The notes: generated by a model not told the origin, from the sequence alone. Positions 7,947 through 16,064 are shown, counted from the stretch's first letter. The stretch: 18,435 nucleotides of DNA from Kiritimatiellia bacterium (GCA_029939545.1 JAOZSS010000028.1:1-18435); one strand, 5' to 3'. A program made the numbers and translations.

Positions 7947-8837
7947 TGAACGGCGGCTATGGAACCGTTCGAGGAAGAAGCCAGCGGCATTGGCGAACTG
8001 GCTTGCCAACAGCAGAACGGCGACACTCATTCGGCGGCGCTGCCCGGGCCGTTTGAAGGGGAATGCGAGCAGGCCGGTATAGAACGCAAGCGGTTCCACC
8101 CGGATCGGCTTGTCTGATCGAGTGGCCCGGCGGCGATGGAACTGGTAGGCACCGCGTCCGTAGTTGAAGTGTTGACGCACAAACGCCCCCAGGTTCAAGT
8201 CGTGTGCATGCCCGATCCGGGCGTCCGGCGCGACCAGCATCGGCCAGCCGTTCTCGCCCCATCGATCACACAGGTCGCGATCCTCTGCGGCCGCGAGCGG
8301 GAAAGAGGGATCGAACCCGCCGATTTTCAGGAACGTCGTGCGCTCGGTCGCTATGTTGTTGCTGGTGAAGAAGGTAGGGCCGCCATGGGTTTGGTCGGCG
8401 TGCGCGTAGAGGTAATCGATCAGGGCTTGGCTTGCCTGCGAACAGCGTCGGTTGACAAGGAGATCGACCGTTGTTCCTCCGACCAATGCCTGCGGCGTTC
8501 TCTCAAGCACGACTTCGAACGCCTTCAGCCACCCCGGCTCGGGCTCGCAGTCGTCGTCGGTGAACGCGAGAAAACGGCCGGATGCCTCGGTCGCACCGCA
8601 GTTCCTCGCACGCGCGGGGCCGGCGTGGTCTTGCCGGATAAGCCGGACGTTGACCGTTCCGCTGGCCTCCGTCACAATCGACTCTGGCGATTCGTCACTG
8701 CCGTCGTCGACCACGAGTACCTCGAACCGCTCGCGAGGGTAGTCCAGACGACTCAGTGCCTCCAGGCAACGTCTGAGTGGCTGTGGGCGACGATACGTAG
8801 GCAGCACGATTGAAAAGGTTGGATCACACGCTTGCAT
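7929..8837 (-). CDS. GT2 family glycosyltransferase (reverse strand)
   Basis: This 302-residue transferase opens with FSIVLPTYRRPQPLRRCLEA (8-27). It has VVDDGSDES (42-50), HAGPARARNCG (71-81), FTDDDCEP (92-99, metal site D94-D96) and EDRDLCDRW (185-193), the acceptor-side acidic motif: a complete GT2 set. The C-terminal part has a basic stretch and a moderately hydrophobic helix (about 270-290) that may touch the membrane. I chose the ATG at 8837; a TTG at 8876 would add 13 residues before the conserved start, and neither has a strong ribosome binding site. It is the only minus-strand gene between two plus-strand runs. Its 3' end overlaps the preceding GT gene by 18 nt and its 5' end faces the oxidoreductase gene across 118 nt. 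Confidence 0.88.
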   Translation of the reverse strand: MQACDPTFSIVLPTYRRPQPLRRCLEALSRLDYPRERFEVLVVDDGSDESPESIVTEASGTVNVRLIRQDHAGPARARNCGATEASGRFLAFTDDDCEPEPGWLKAFEVVLERTPQALVGGTTVDLLVNRRCSQASQALIDYLYAHADQTHGGPTFFTSNNIATERTTFLKIGGFDPSFPLAAAEDRDLCDRWGENGWPMLVAPDARIGHAHDLNLGAFVRQHFNYGRGAYQFHRRRATRSDKPIRVEPLAFYTGLLAFPFKRPGQRRRMSVAVLLLASQFANAAGFFLERFHSRRSSTHTP

Positions 8838-8902
8838 TGGGGAGCGAAGTGTACGCGCCCCCGCGCGCGAGGTCAAGGTGCCGGGAAAGCAGCATCACAG
8901 GG

Positions 8903-8931
8903 TTGACAGTCTGCCCGTGAGTTTGTCACGG
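8903..8931 (+). promoter_or_regulatory. Possible promoter/operator in the divergent gap
   Basis: TTGACA at 8903-8908 is a consensus -35 hexamer for the plus-strand run, but the expected -10 region is poor. A perfect inverted repeat, CCGTGA (8915-8920), 5-nt spacer, TCACGG (8926-8931), covers the spacer and -10 area. That would suit an operator or an activator-dependent promoter. Whether it also acts on the divergent GT gene cannot be told. Confidence 0.35.
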
Positions 8932-8941
8932 TCAGTGCAGG

Positions 8942-8948
8942 AGAAGGG
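8942..8948 (+). promoter_or_regulatory. Shine-Dalgarno sequence for the FAD oxidoreductase
   Basis: AGAAGGG lies 7 nt before the ATG at 8956. This, and the FAD-binding strand starting right after the Met, support that start over the upstream GTG at 8878. Confidence 0.6.
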
Positions 8949-8955
8949 TTCTTGT

Positions 8956-10758
8956 ATGGGGACGATCATTATCGGTGCCGGCCCGGCGGGGTTGACGGCT
9001 GCCCATGAGCTGGCCACGTCAGGCAAGAAGGTCACTATCATCGAGGCCGACACCCGGGTCGGAGGAATCTCCCAAACGGTCAGCTACCGTGGCTATCGTT
9101 TCGATATCGGGGGGCACCGGTTCTTCTCGAAGGTTCCTTGCATTAACCAGTTGTGGCGGGAGATCCTTGGCGATGATTTGCTGGTGCGCTCGCGCCTGTC
9201 ACGCATCCACTACAACGGCCGGTTCTTTGACTACCCGCTCCGCGCCGCCAATGCGTTGAAGGGGCTGGGGCTGCGGGAAACCGCGCGGATCGGCCTGAGC
9301 TACGCCAAAGCCAAGGCAAACCCCAGTGCGCACGAGCACTCGCTGGAGCAGTGGGTGAGCAATCGTTTTGGGACCCGGCTTTACGAAATCTTCTTCAAGA
9401 CGTACACCGAGAAGGTGTGGGGCATGCCTTGCTCTGAGATATCGGCCGATTGGGCTGCACAGCGGATTCGGAATTTGTCGCTCGCGGAGGCGCTGCGCAA
9501 CATTGTCTCCGCCAAGGGGATGAGCCGCACCGGCAGTGTGATCCCAACGTTGATCGAGCAGTTCCTCTATCCACGCCTGGGGCCGGGCATGATGTGGGAG
9601 CGCTGTAGAGACCTGGTGGCTGAACGTGGAAGCCCCACGCGCTGCGACACGCGTGCGACGCGCCTCAAGCATGTGGACAAACGTATCACGCACGTGGTTA
9701 TAGAGCATGGCGGCGAGACCTCGGAGCTCGCCGCCGACCACGTCGTTTCATCCATGCCGCTGCGCGAGCTCGTTCAGGGCTTGGATCCGGCGCCTCCGGA
9801 AGCCGTCCGGCAAGCCGCCGCCGCCCTGCGGTACCGGGATTATTTCACCGCCGTGCTCATTGTCAAACGTGAGCACGTCTTCCCGGACAACTGGATCTAC
9901 ATCCATACGCCCACCGTAATGATGGGGCGTATCCAGAACTACAAGAACTGGAGTCCCGACATGGTGCCGGACCCCGACACCACGTCACTCGGGTTGGAGT
10001 ACTTCCTTTCGGACTCGGATCCAATGTGGTCTCAGCCCGATGAGGAACTCCTCGCGTTTGCGCTCGACGAATGCGTGCAACTCGGATTCGTGAACCGCGA
10101 GGACGTCGTGGATGGAACGATCGTGCGCATGCCCAAGGCGTATCCCGTCTATGATCACGCCTACACGCAGAATGTGGCGATCATTCGTGACTACCTCGCT
10201 GACTTTGAGAACCTACAGACGATCGGACGGAACGGCCTGCACCGCTACAACAACCAGGACCACTCCATGCTGACGGGCTTGTATGCGGCGCAAAATATCA
10301 TGGGTGCGACACACGACGTATGGTCGGTGAACGTGGATGGAGGCTATCACGAGCAGCCCCTGTCGACAGCAGGTGACGCGTGGGCGGACGCCCTCTCCAT
10401 TGACCCGTGGCTCGCGCGGAAGCTGAAGCTGACCTTTGCTCAACTCGATGCCGTCGCGGCCGGTATGGCGGCGGGAATCGTCAGTGGCGTGGGTCTCTTT
10501 GCCGCCACGGCCGTATTGTTGCTGCGAGGTGGCGAGCAGGTTGGCCCCATGCTGTCGTTGCTGGGGCACTACCTGGTCGGCTACCGCCTCACGTGGTTCG
10601 GTGCGTTCGTGGGCATGGCCGAAGTCGCACTCCTGGTGTTCGTGTTGGCATATGCACTTGCACGCACGCGAAACGTTCTGGTAAAAGGCTACTTACGACG
10701 TATTAGGAGACGGATGGAAGCTCGGCTGAGCCGGGAAGTATTGGACGGATGGCAATGA
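8956..10758 (+). CDS. UGM-like FAD/NAD(P) oxidoreductase with a C-terminal two-helix membrane module
   Basis: This 600-residue protein begins with a dinucleotide-binding motif (IIGAGPAG, 5-12), E30 at the end of beta-2 and RVGGISQT (34-41). GGHRFF (52-57) is usual in amine-oxidase/UDP-galactopyranose-mutase-like flavoproteins of polysaccharide loci. TIGRNGLHRYNNQDHS near residue 420 is the conserved C-terminal FAD contact region. The catalytic part ends near residue 490. It is followed by two hydrophobic segments (about 499-524 and 546-570) and a very basic tail (YLRRIRRRMEAR), so the enzyme is probably membrane anchored with the flavin domain in the cytoplasm. The extra C-terminal module is homologous to the next small protein. 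Likely role: redox or ring-form change of a sugar nucleotide or lipid-linked sugar. The substrate is not known. Confidence 0.88.
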   Translation: MGTIIIGAGPAGLTAAHELATSGKKVTIIEADTRVGGISQTVSYRGYRFDIGGHRFFSKVPCINQLWREILGDDLLVRSRLSRIHYNGRFFDYPLRAANALKGLGLRETARIGLSYAKAKANPSAHEHSLEQWVSNRFGTRLYEIFFKTYTEKVWGMPCSEISADWAAQRIRNLSLAEALRNIVSAKGMSRTGSVIPTLIEQFLYPRLGPGMMWERCRDLVAERGSPTRCDTRATRLKHVDKRITHVVIEHGGETSELAADHVVSSMPLRELVQGLDPAPPEAVRQAAAALRYRDYFTAVLIVKREHVFPDNWIYIHTPTVMMGRIQNYKNWSPDMVPDPDTTSLGLEYFLSDSDPMWSQPDEELLAFALDECVQLGFVNREDVVDGTIVRMPKAYPVYDHAYTQNVAIIRDYLADFENLQTIGRNGLHRYNNQDHSMLTGLYAAQNIMGATHDVWSVNVDGGYHEQPLSTAGDAWADALSIDPWLARKLKLTFAQLDAVAAGMAAGIVSGVGLFAATAVLLLRGGEQVGPMLSLLGHYLVGYRLTWFGAFVGMAEVALLVFVLAYALARTRNVLVKGYLRRIRRRMEARLSREVLDGWQ

Positions 10759-11114
10759 CAACCGAGAACTCACAGGGCGAAACCGGGTTGGCGGCACGCG
10801 ATATGGAGCGGGAACTGACTTGCATGATCGCCCACTTGGATGGCGCGGTACTGGCTCTCGTGTTTGGTCTGATCGCTGGCGTGGGGCTGTTCGCGATGAC
10901 GGCCATCCTGGTTGTTGAGGCTGGTCCCGACACCGGCGCACACCTCAGGCTTCTGTCTAACTACTTCTGTGGGTACTCGGTCACTTGGCGCGGTGCCTTC
11001 ATAGGCTTCCTATGGGCGTCCGCGTTGGGCGCGTCCGCTGGATGGGTGATCGGATATCTCTACAATCGCGTGGCAAGTATCCGCAGAAAATCCTCAGCGA
11101 CCGGCGACGCATGA
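10755..11114 (+). CDS. Small two-helix membrane protein, paralogue of the oxidoreductase C-terminal module
   Basis: This 119-residue protein has a polar N-terminus (about 25 residues), then two hydrophobic segments and a short basic end. Its core (28-84) aligns without gaps to residues 497-553 of the preceding oxidoreductase, with 26 of 57 positions identical by my count. Shared signatures are GVGLFA-x-TA-x-L, G-x-x-x-G-x-x-L-x-LL, and GY-x-x-TW-x-GAF-x-G. I recall similar uncharacterised small membrane proteins near bacterial glycosyltransferases, with no known function. The ATG at 10755 forms an ATGA overlap with the preceding stop; an in-frame ATG at 10749 is equally possible. It also overlaps the next GT gene by ATGA, which suggests coupled synthesis and perhaps a membrane complex with the oxidoreductase and the membrane GT. 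Confidence 0.8.
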   Translation: MTTENSQGETGLAARDMERELTCMIAHLDGAVLALVFGLIAGVGLFAMTAILVVEAGPDTGAHLRLLSNYFCGYSVTWRGAFIGFLWASALGASAGWVIGYLYNRVASIRRKSSATGDA

Positions 11115-12151
11115 GTGCGTGCCCTGACACTGGGCCCGCCGCAACCGCCGCCGCACCAGACGCCACGGTCGCCGTTGTGGTGCCTGTTTACAATGATCGG
11201 TCCGGTCTCCAACGTTGCCTTGCCGCGCTGGCGGCGTCATCTTTCCAGGCCTTCAGCGTGGTGGTGGTCGATGACGGGTCGACTGAAGACATTCAATCGG
11301 TTGTGGATGCGTCCGACTGCCGGTACCTCCGTATAGAGGGTCCTGGCGGCCCGGCCCGCGCCCGCAATCACGGGGTCAGGTGCTGCGAGGGCGATATCAT
11401 CGTGTTTGTGGATGCCGATGTCTGTGTCCATGTCGATACACTGCAGCGCCTGGTCGAGACACTGGAAAGCAGTGCCACAACGGCCGCGGTCGTCGGGACG
11501 TACGACGACCGGCCCGAGGCACCCGGACTATTCTCGCAGTACCGGAATCTGCTCCATCGCTACACGCATTGCCACTCGGCCGGGGAGATCCCAACTTTCT
11601 GGTGCGGGTGTGGCGCCATTCGACGGGAGCTGTTTCTTGCATACGGTGGTTTTGATGAAGAGCGCTACAAACGGCCCGCCATCGAAGACATCGAACTGGG
11701 TATGCGAATGACGGCCGGCGGCTGCCGCATCCTGCTGGATCCGGCGATTGAGTGCACCCACCTTAAACACTGGCCGTTCCTGGGCACGCTCGCCAACGAC
11801 GTACTCAGGCGAGGTGCGCCGTGGGTGGTTCTCATGTTGCGTAGCGGGAGCATGACGACCACCCTCAACGTCGATCACGCACAGCGCCTCAGCGTGGCAC
11901 TGGCGCTCCTGACCGTTCTGTTTGGTGCGGCCGGTGTCTGGCATGTTGCGTTTCTGGCCGGGGCTGTGCTCTCGGCCGGGGGCGTTCTGATACTGAATCG
12001 AGACTTCTACCGCTACCTTCGTCAATGCCGCGGAAGGGCGTTCGCCATGGGTGCGATGCCCCTCCATGGGCTGTACTTTCTGTGTTGCGGACTGTCGGTG
12101 GGCATTGGTGTGATTCAACATGTGACTACCCAGAGGAGGTCCGTACTTTGA
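11111..12151 (+). CDS. Membrane-associated GT2 glycosyltransferase
   Basis: This 346-residue transferase carries a complete GT2 pattern: VAVVVPVYNDRSGLQRCLAA (20-39), VVDDGSTED (52-60), GGPARARNHG (79-88), VFVDADVCV (99-107, the D101-A-D103 metal motif) and the acceptor-side IEDIELGMRM (191-200). The C-terminal part has hydrophobic spans at about 260-296 and 318-338, which suggests a membrane-bound enzyme acting on a lipid-linked acceptor. Its ATG overlaps the stop of the small membrane protein (ATGA), and its own stop overlaps the TTG start of the radical SAM gene (TTGA). A longer frame from 10985 lies inside the previous gene and was not used. Sugar specificity is unknown. Confidence 0.9.
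   Translation: MSACPDTGPAATAAAPDATVAVVVPVYNDRSGLQRCLAALAASSFQAFSVVVVDDGSTEDIQSVVDASDCRYLRIEGPGGPARARNHGVRCCEGDIIVFVDADVCVHVDTLQRLVETLESSATTAAVVGTYDDRPEAPGLFSQYRNLLHRYTHCHSAGEIPTFWCGCGAIRRELFLAYGGFDEERYKRPAIEDIELGMRMTAGGCRILLDPAIECTHLKHWPFLGTLANDVLRRGAPWVVLMLRSGSMTTTLNVDHAQRLSVALALLTVLFGAAGVWHVAFLAGAVLSAGGVLILNRDFYRYLRQCRGRAFAMGAMPLHGLYFLCCGLSVGIGVIQHVTTQRRSVL
12132..12140 (+). promoter_or_regulatory. Strong Shine-Dalgarno sequence deciding a TTG start
   Basis: AGAGGAGGT lies 7 nt before the TTG at 12148. It is one of the strongest ribosome binding sites in the window and rules out the upstream in-frame ATG codons inside the previous gene. Confidence 0.75.
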
Positions 12152-13656
12152 AAGCAAGAGTACTGCTTCTCTATCCAAACTCTACCAACGACGGCGTCAT
12201 GCCACTTGCCGTGGGCATTCTCTCCACGATCGCCAAGGATCTCGGGTGCGAGGTGGAGTATTTCGAGACCACATTCTATCAGAAGGAAGGCTCCGTTCCT
12301 GAAGAGCGTGAACGCACCGGTGAATTCAAGGCGTCTGACCGGGAGCACGCCATCCAGCTTCTCCCGCACGAGCATCTCGTCAGGGACCTCAGGCAGACCC
12401 TTGACCGTTTTCGCCCGGATATTCTTGCCGTAACCGTAAACTCCATCGAGTTTGAACAATTTGAGACCCTCGTTCAGGCGGTGGGCCCAATCGAGCCCAA
12501 GCCGTTTGTCATGCTTGGGGGCGTCCACCCCACGGTCGCACCGGACGCTGTGATTGCCACCCCTTTCGTCGACGCACTGTGCAGGGGAGAAGGGGAAGCG
12601 GCATGGAAAGAATTCCTGACGCGGTTCCTCAACCATCAGGAGATCTCAGACGTGCAGAATCTCTGGGTGAAGACAGCCGACGGCGTGCAGAAGAATCCGA
12701 TAAGGCCGCTTGTCCCCGAGGACCAGCTGTGGCGGAGACCCCTCGATTTCTCATTCTTTGATAAGCGGCATTTCACCGCCCCGTTTGACGGCAGGATCTA
12801 CCATCGTGGACAGATAGAGTCCTCTCGGGGGTGTCCTTTCGATTGTACCTACTGTGCCAACACCGCGTTTAAGCGAACCTACAAGGGCCTTGGCAAGTTC
12901 GTCAGGATACGCCCCTTCGAGAACTTGGTCGAAGCCATCAAGAAGCAAGTTGAGATGGGTGCTGAGATGCTCCAGTTCCAGGACGAGTGTTTTCTGAGCA
13001 TCCCGCTGCATCATCTCCAGGAATTCTGCCGGTGGTATGGCGATGAAGTGCGGTTGCCGATGATGGTCCAGACCCGGCCGGAATCGGTCAAGGAGAACCG
13101 GATTGAGCCCCTGGCACAGATGGGGACGCCGGTTCAGATCTCTTGCGGCATCGAGTCAGGGTCGGAGCGGATCCTGCACGAAATCTGCAACCGCAGAACC
13201 CAGCTGGACGACATCCGGAAGGCGTTCAAGATCATCAAAGATTTTGGTATCCGGACGACAGGCTACACGATGATCGGCTTGCCAACGGAAACTCGCGAAG
13301 AAGTGTTCCAGACCATAATGTTCGTCCGGGAACTCGACTTGGATATTTCGATCATGTCGATCTTCTATCCGTTTGTTGGCACGCCGCTTCGCGATATCTG
13401 TATCCGGGAAGGGTATATCACCGGCCAAGAGAAGATGACCAACTTTACCGACCCTCCTATTCTGAAAAACCAGCCAATGGCTCCCGAGGAAGTGTATAAT
13501 ATTCGTCGGGTATATAGTCTGTATACGAGGCTGCCCGAAGCGTACTTTCCAAAGATCGAGCGGTGCGAAAGAGATCTTGAGAATCATGCCGAACTCTACG
13601 AAGATCTGATTGCACTGATGTACAGGGAATACTACCGGAGCTGGGATCTGGATTGA
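12148..13656 (+). CDS. B12-binding-domain radical SAM enzyme (first of two)
   Basis: This 502-residue protein starts at TTG, overlapping the previous stop as TTGA. Residues about 3-150 are a cobalamin-binding-like Rossmann domain: RVLLLYPNS, GILSTIAKDLGCEVEYF, DILAVTVNS, MLGGVHPTVAPDA and CRGEGEAAW. The radical SAM core begins at SSRGCPFDCTYCANTAFKR, with C229-x3-C233-x2-C236 binding the [4Fe-4S] cluster. FQDECFL, CGIESGSERIL and TGYTMIGLPTET are the expected later core strands (SAM contacts, Elp3/B12-class). The C-terminal 80 residues are an added helical domain. The class includes methylases at unactivated carbons and ring-forming enzymes, and the group is often mis-assigned. No DxHxxG cobalamin motif is seen, which is common in this class. 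Placement between glycosyltransferases suggests action on a sugar, lipid or aglycone. Confidence 0.9.
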   Translation: MKARVLLLYPNSTNDGVMPLAVGILSTIAKDLGCEVEYFETTFYQKEGSVPEERERTGEFKASDREHAIQLLPHEHLVRDLRQTLDRFRPDILAVTVNSIEFEQFETLVQAVGPIEPKPFVMLGGVHPTVAPDAVIATPFVDALCRGEGEAAWKEFLTRFLNHQEISDVQNLWVKTADGVQKNPIRPLVPEDQLWRRPLDFSFFDKRHFTAPFDGRIYHRGQIESSRGCPFDCTYCANTAFKRTYKGLGKFVRIRPFENLVEAIKKQVEMGAEMLQFQDECFLSIPLHHLQEFCRWYGDEVRLPMMVQTRPESVKENRIEPLAQMGTPVQISCGIESGSERILHEICNRRTQLDDIRKAFKIIKDFGIRTTGYTMIGLPTETREEVFQTIMFVRELDLDISIMSIFYPFVGTPLRDICIREGYITGQEKMTNFTDPPILKNQPMAPEEVYNIRRVYSLYTRLPEAYFPKIERCERDLENHAELYEDLIALMYREYYRSWDLD

Positions 13657-13705
13657 GGCAGGGAACCGACGGGAAGAATGCCGAGGTGGATGCTGGAGTA
13701 TGCCG

Positions 13706-15109
13706 ATGACTGGTCGCCACAAAACATGCAGGTTCGCACTTATCCATCTTGGCACGGATGAGGTCTACGGGCTGGAGTACGTGGCCGCAGAGGTCAAGAA
13801 GTGTGGGCATCGGATTCGGTGGTTCGACGCGAATGAGGAGTCGGCCGTCGAGGCCGTCGTCGCCTGGGAGGCGGATTACCTGTGCCTCTCTCCGCTGTCG
13901 GCATTTTTCGATTCCGGTCTCGAGTTCAGTCGTCGTGTGAAAGCCCTGGCACCCAGTGTGCATTCCATCTTTGGCGGTCACCACGTCACCGCTGTTCCGG
14001 AGTCCGCTGAGCTTGATGGAGTCGACACGGTGGTGGTGGGTCCCGTCTACGGCGCCATTGAGCGCATTGTTGCAGGCGACGACGCCGGGGTTCTGCGAGG
14101 GGAACCGGTTCCCGTGAGCGAGATGATGCCGGCCAGACGGGAGTATTTTGACACGATTCCGAGTATAGGCGGCCGTCATCGGAAGGAGATCATCTCTCAC
14201 TTTGGATGCCCGTACAATTGCTCCTACTGCTCGACCTCGCGCCTGAAGGCGGAATACGGCGGCAAGGAGTACCGCAAGTACTGGCTCACGCGCCGCCCCA
14301 TCGAGCACATCATAGAAGAAGCCAAAATCCTTCTGGACTACCCGACCGAAGAGGTGGCCCTCGAAGACGACGACATGCTCTATGGGACGGAAATCGATGA
14401 GTGGTTGCCGAAATTCACGGCGGCGTGGAAGCGTGAGGTCGGGCTGCCGATCTTCGGCAATGTGACCCCAAACACCGTGGTGAAGGTGTCGGACCAGACC
14501 ATGGACACGCTGGCTGAGCTCGTGACAGTCGTTCAAATGGGGGTCCAGGCGGCCAGGAAATCGACACTGAAGCTCTTCAATCGCCAGTTTCAGAACGAAG
14601 CGCAGGTTGCCGAGGCGGTGAACCGGCTGAAGAAGCACGGTGTCCCGGTGAAACTGGAGTTGATCGTCGGGGCACCCGTGGACGATCCGGTTGGGGATGC
14701 CCTTGACACTGTCAAGCTTGCGCAACGAGTAGCGGCAGGCGGCTTTGCAACCGCCTTTCCGCTGATGCTCTATCCGGGCACGGCGCTCCATAAATGGTGC
14801 CTTGAGAACAACGTTCCGCTACGGGAAGACTGTACCTTTGATTTCTACAGCGGAATCGGTTCGGTCGAATTCCCACCCGCGATTCAGCGCAAGATCACCA
14901 CCATCACGAAGTTGGCTTCCTTTTTCGTGAAGTACAACGTGGACGAACGCTGGATGAGAGTCCTGCTTGACATGGATCTCACTGACGCCGCCGCCAAATC
15001 CGCCAGTGAAGCCGCCTACTACGAAAGCCTGCGTTTTCGCCTCGGCGAGAAGGTGGACCAGGAGTTTGAGGAGATCCTGGCGAAGACGCACTTCCGGTAC
15101 AAGTCATGA
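13706..15109 (+). CDS. B12-type radical SAM enzyme (second of two)
   Basis: This 467-residue protein has an N-terminal cobalamin-binding-like domain (CRFALIHLGTDEVYGLEYVA, WEADYLCLSPLS, IFGGHHVTAVPESA). A radical SAM core follows, with HFGCPYNCSYCSTSRL carrying C168-x3-C172-x2-C175. VALEDDDMLY, VVQMGVQAARKSTLKLF and LELIVGAPVDDP are the later core strands. The B12 region is shorter and quite unlike that of the gene before it, so this is not a recent tandem duplication. I chose the ATG at 13706 because GGAG at 13695-13698 is 7 nt away; an ATG at 13700 would have almost no spacing. It follows the first radical SAM gene by 49 nt and overlaps the next gene by ATGA. Substrate unknown; the pair may act in sequence. 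Confidence 0.88.
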   Translation: MTGRHKTCRFALIHLGTDEVYGLEYVAAEVKKCGHRIRWFDANEESAVEAVVAWEADYLCLSPLSAFFDSGLEFSRRVKALAPSVHSIFGGHHVTAVPESAELDGVDTVVVGPVYGAIERIVAGDDAGVLRGEPVPVSEMMPARREYFDTIPSIGGRHRKEIISHFGCPYNCSYCSTSRLKAEYGGKEYRKYWLTRRPIEHIIEEAKILLDYPTEEVALEDDDMLYGTEIDEWLPKFTAAWKREVGLPIFGNVTPNTVVKVSDQTMDTLAELVTVVQMGVQAARKSTLKLFNRQFQNEAQVAEAVNRLKKHGVPVKLELIVGAPVDDPVGDALDTVKLAQRVAAGGFATAFPLMLYPGTALHKWCLENNVPLREDCTFDFYSGIGSVEFPPAIQRKITTITKLASFFVKYNVDERWMRVLLDMDLTDAAAKSASEAAYYESLRFRLGEKVDQEFEEILAKTHFRYKS

Positions 15110-16041
15110 CAGTATCAACACCTGTCGTCCTGCTGTTGTTCAACCGCCCCGACCTGACACAGCGCGTCTTTGATGTGATCGCCACAGCGAAACCTGAGAC
15201 CCTGCTCGTTGTCGCAGATGGCCCCCGCAATCCTGAAGAACGAGCGCTCTGTGAACAGGCCCGCTCTGTGGTTGACCACGTTGACTGGGAATGTGAAGTC
15301 CTGACCGACTTCTCCGATGAGAACCTGGGGTGTGGGCGGAGGGTATCGAGTGGTGTGGACTGGGTGTTCTCAAAGGTTGATGAAGCGATCTTTCTGGAGG
15401 ACGACTGCCTTCCGGACCCTTCTTTCTTCACGTTTTGTCACTCCCTGCTCGAGCGCTACCGGCACGACCAGCGCATCATGACGATCAACGGCAACAACTT
15501 CCAGTCGGGGCAGAAGCGGACCAACTACAGCTATCACTTCACCAAGTACCCCGGCTGCTGGGGCTGGGCGTCCTGGCGTCGCGCCTGGGAACACTACGAT
15601 TATGAGATGAAGACCTGGCCGGAATTCCGGGAATCCGGCCTGCTCGCTGCGACGTGTGCAGACGAAGCCGAGCAGAGGTACTGGACCGACCTGTTTGATG
15701 CTATGCATGAAGATCCGGACAAGGTGGATACGTGGGACCATCAGTGGAAGGTCGCCTGCTGGTCCCAGGGCGGCCTGGCCATTGAGCCCGGTGTGAACCT
15801 CGTGGCGAACCTGGGACTGGGTCGTCCGGATGCCACCCACACGTCAGGGACCACTCCACACCTGCTTCAGTTGACGGAAACGCAGGCAGTGGGAGCGATC
15901 CGTCACCCCCCGTTTGTGGTGAGGCACAACGTGGCCGATGCACAGGTGTATGAGCATTTTGTGGCCGGTGGCAGAACGGGCATAAGCGGTTTCCTTGGCA
16001 AGATCAGTCGGGGTCTGTCCGCGTTTCAGATGAACCAATAA
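15106..16041 (+). CDS. GT2-fold glycosyltransferase of the HlpA-like (sugar-transferase) type
   Basis: This 311-residue protein opens with VVLLLFNRPDLTQRVFDVI (7-25). It has VVADGPRNPEE, SDENLGCGRRVSSGVDWVF (70-88), IFLEDDCLPDPSFFTFC (95-111, with the EDD metal motif at 98-100) and GCWGWASWRRAWEHYD (150-165). This set is typical of a GT2-like group often annotated hemolytic protein HlpA-like or nucleotide-diphospho-sugar transferase in surface-glycan loci. The name is misleading: nothing here suggests haemolysis. There is no signal peptide or transmembrane span, so it should act in the cytoplasm. Its ATG overlaps the stop of the second radical SAM gene (ATGA), and it is followed after 37 nt by a methyltransferase. 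Donor and acceptor are unknown. Confidence 0.88.
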   Translation: MTVSTPVVLLLFNRPDLTQRVFDVIATAKPETLLVVADGPRNPEERALCEQARSVVDHVDWECEVLTDFSDENLGCGRRVSSGVDWVFSKVDEAIFLEDDCLPDPSFFTFCHSLLERYRHDQRIMTINGNNFQSGQKRTNYSYHFTKYPGCWGWASWRRAWEHYDYEMKTWPEFRESGLLAATCADEAEQRYWTDLFDAMHEDPDKVDTWDHQWKVACWSQGGLAIEPGVNLVANLGLGRPDATHTSGTTPHLLQLTETQAVGAIRHPPFVVRHNVADAQVYEHFVAGGRTGISGFLGKISRGLSAFQMNQ

Positions 16042-16064
16042 GGTGGGGCATTCAGGCTCTCGAC

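Noticed and set aside
8136..8813. 225-residue plus-strand open frame opposite the minus-strand GT gene
   Set aside because: The minus strand has the full set of GT2 motifs; the plus-strand frame has none.
13457..14791. 444-residue minus-strand open frame opposite the second radical SAM gene
   Set aside because: It is an antisense shadow of a gene with intact CxxxCxxC and core motifs; the composition is unnatural and there is no ribosome binding site.
12148..15109. The two radical SAM genes as a recent duplication
   Set aside because: Apart from the general fold and the cysteine motif, the N-terminal and C-terminal parts share little visible sequence.
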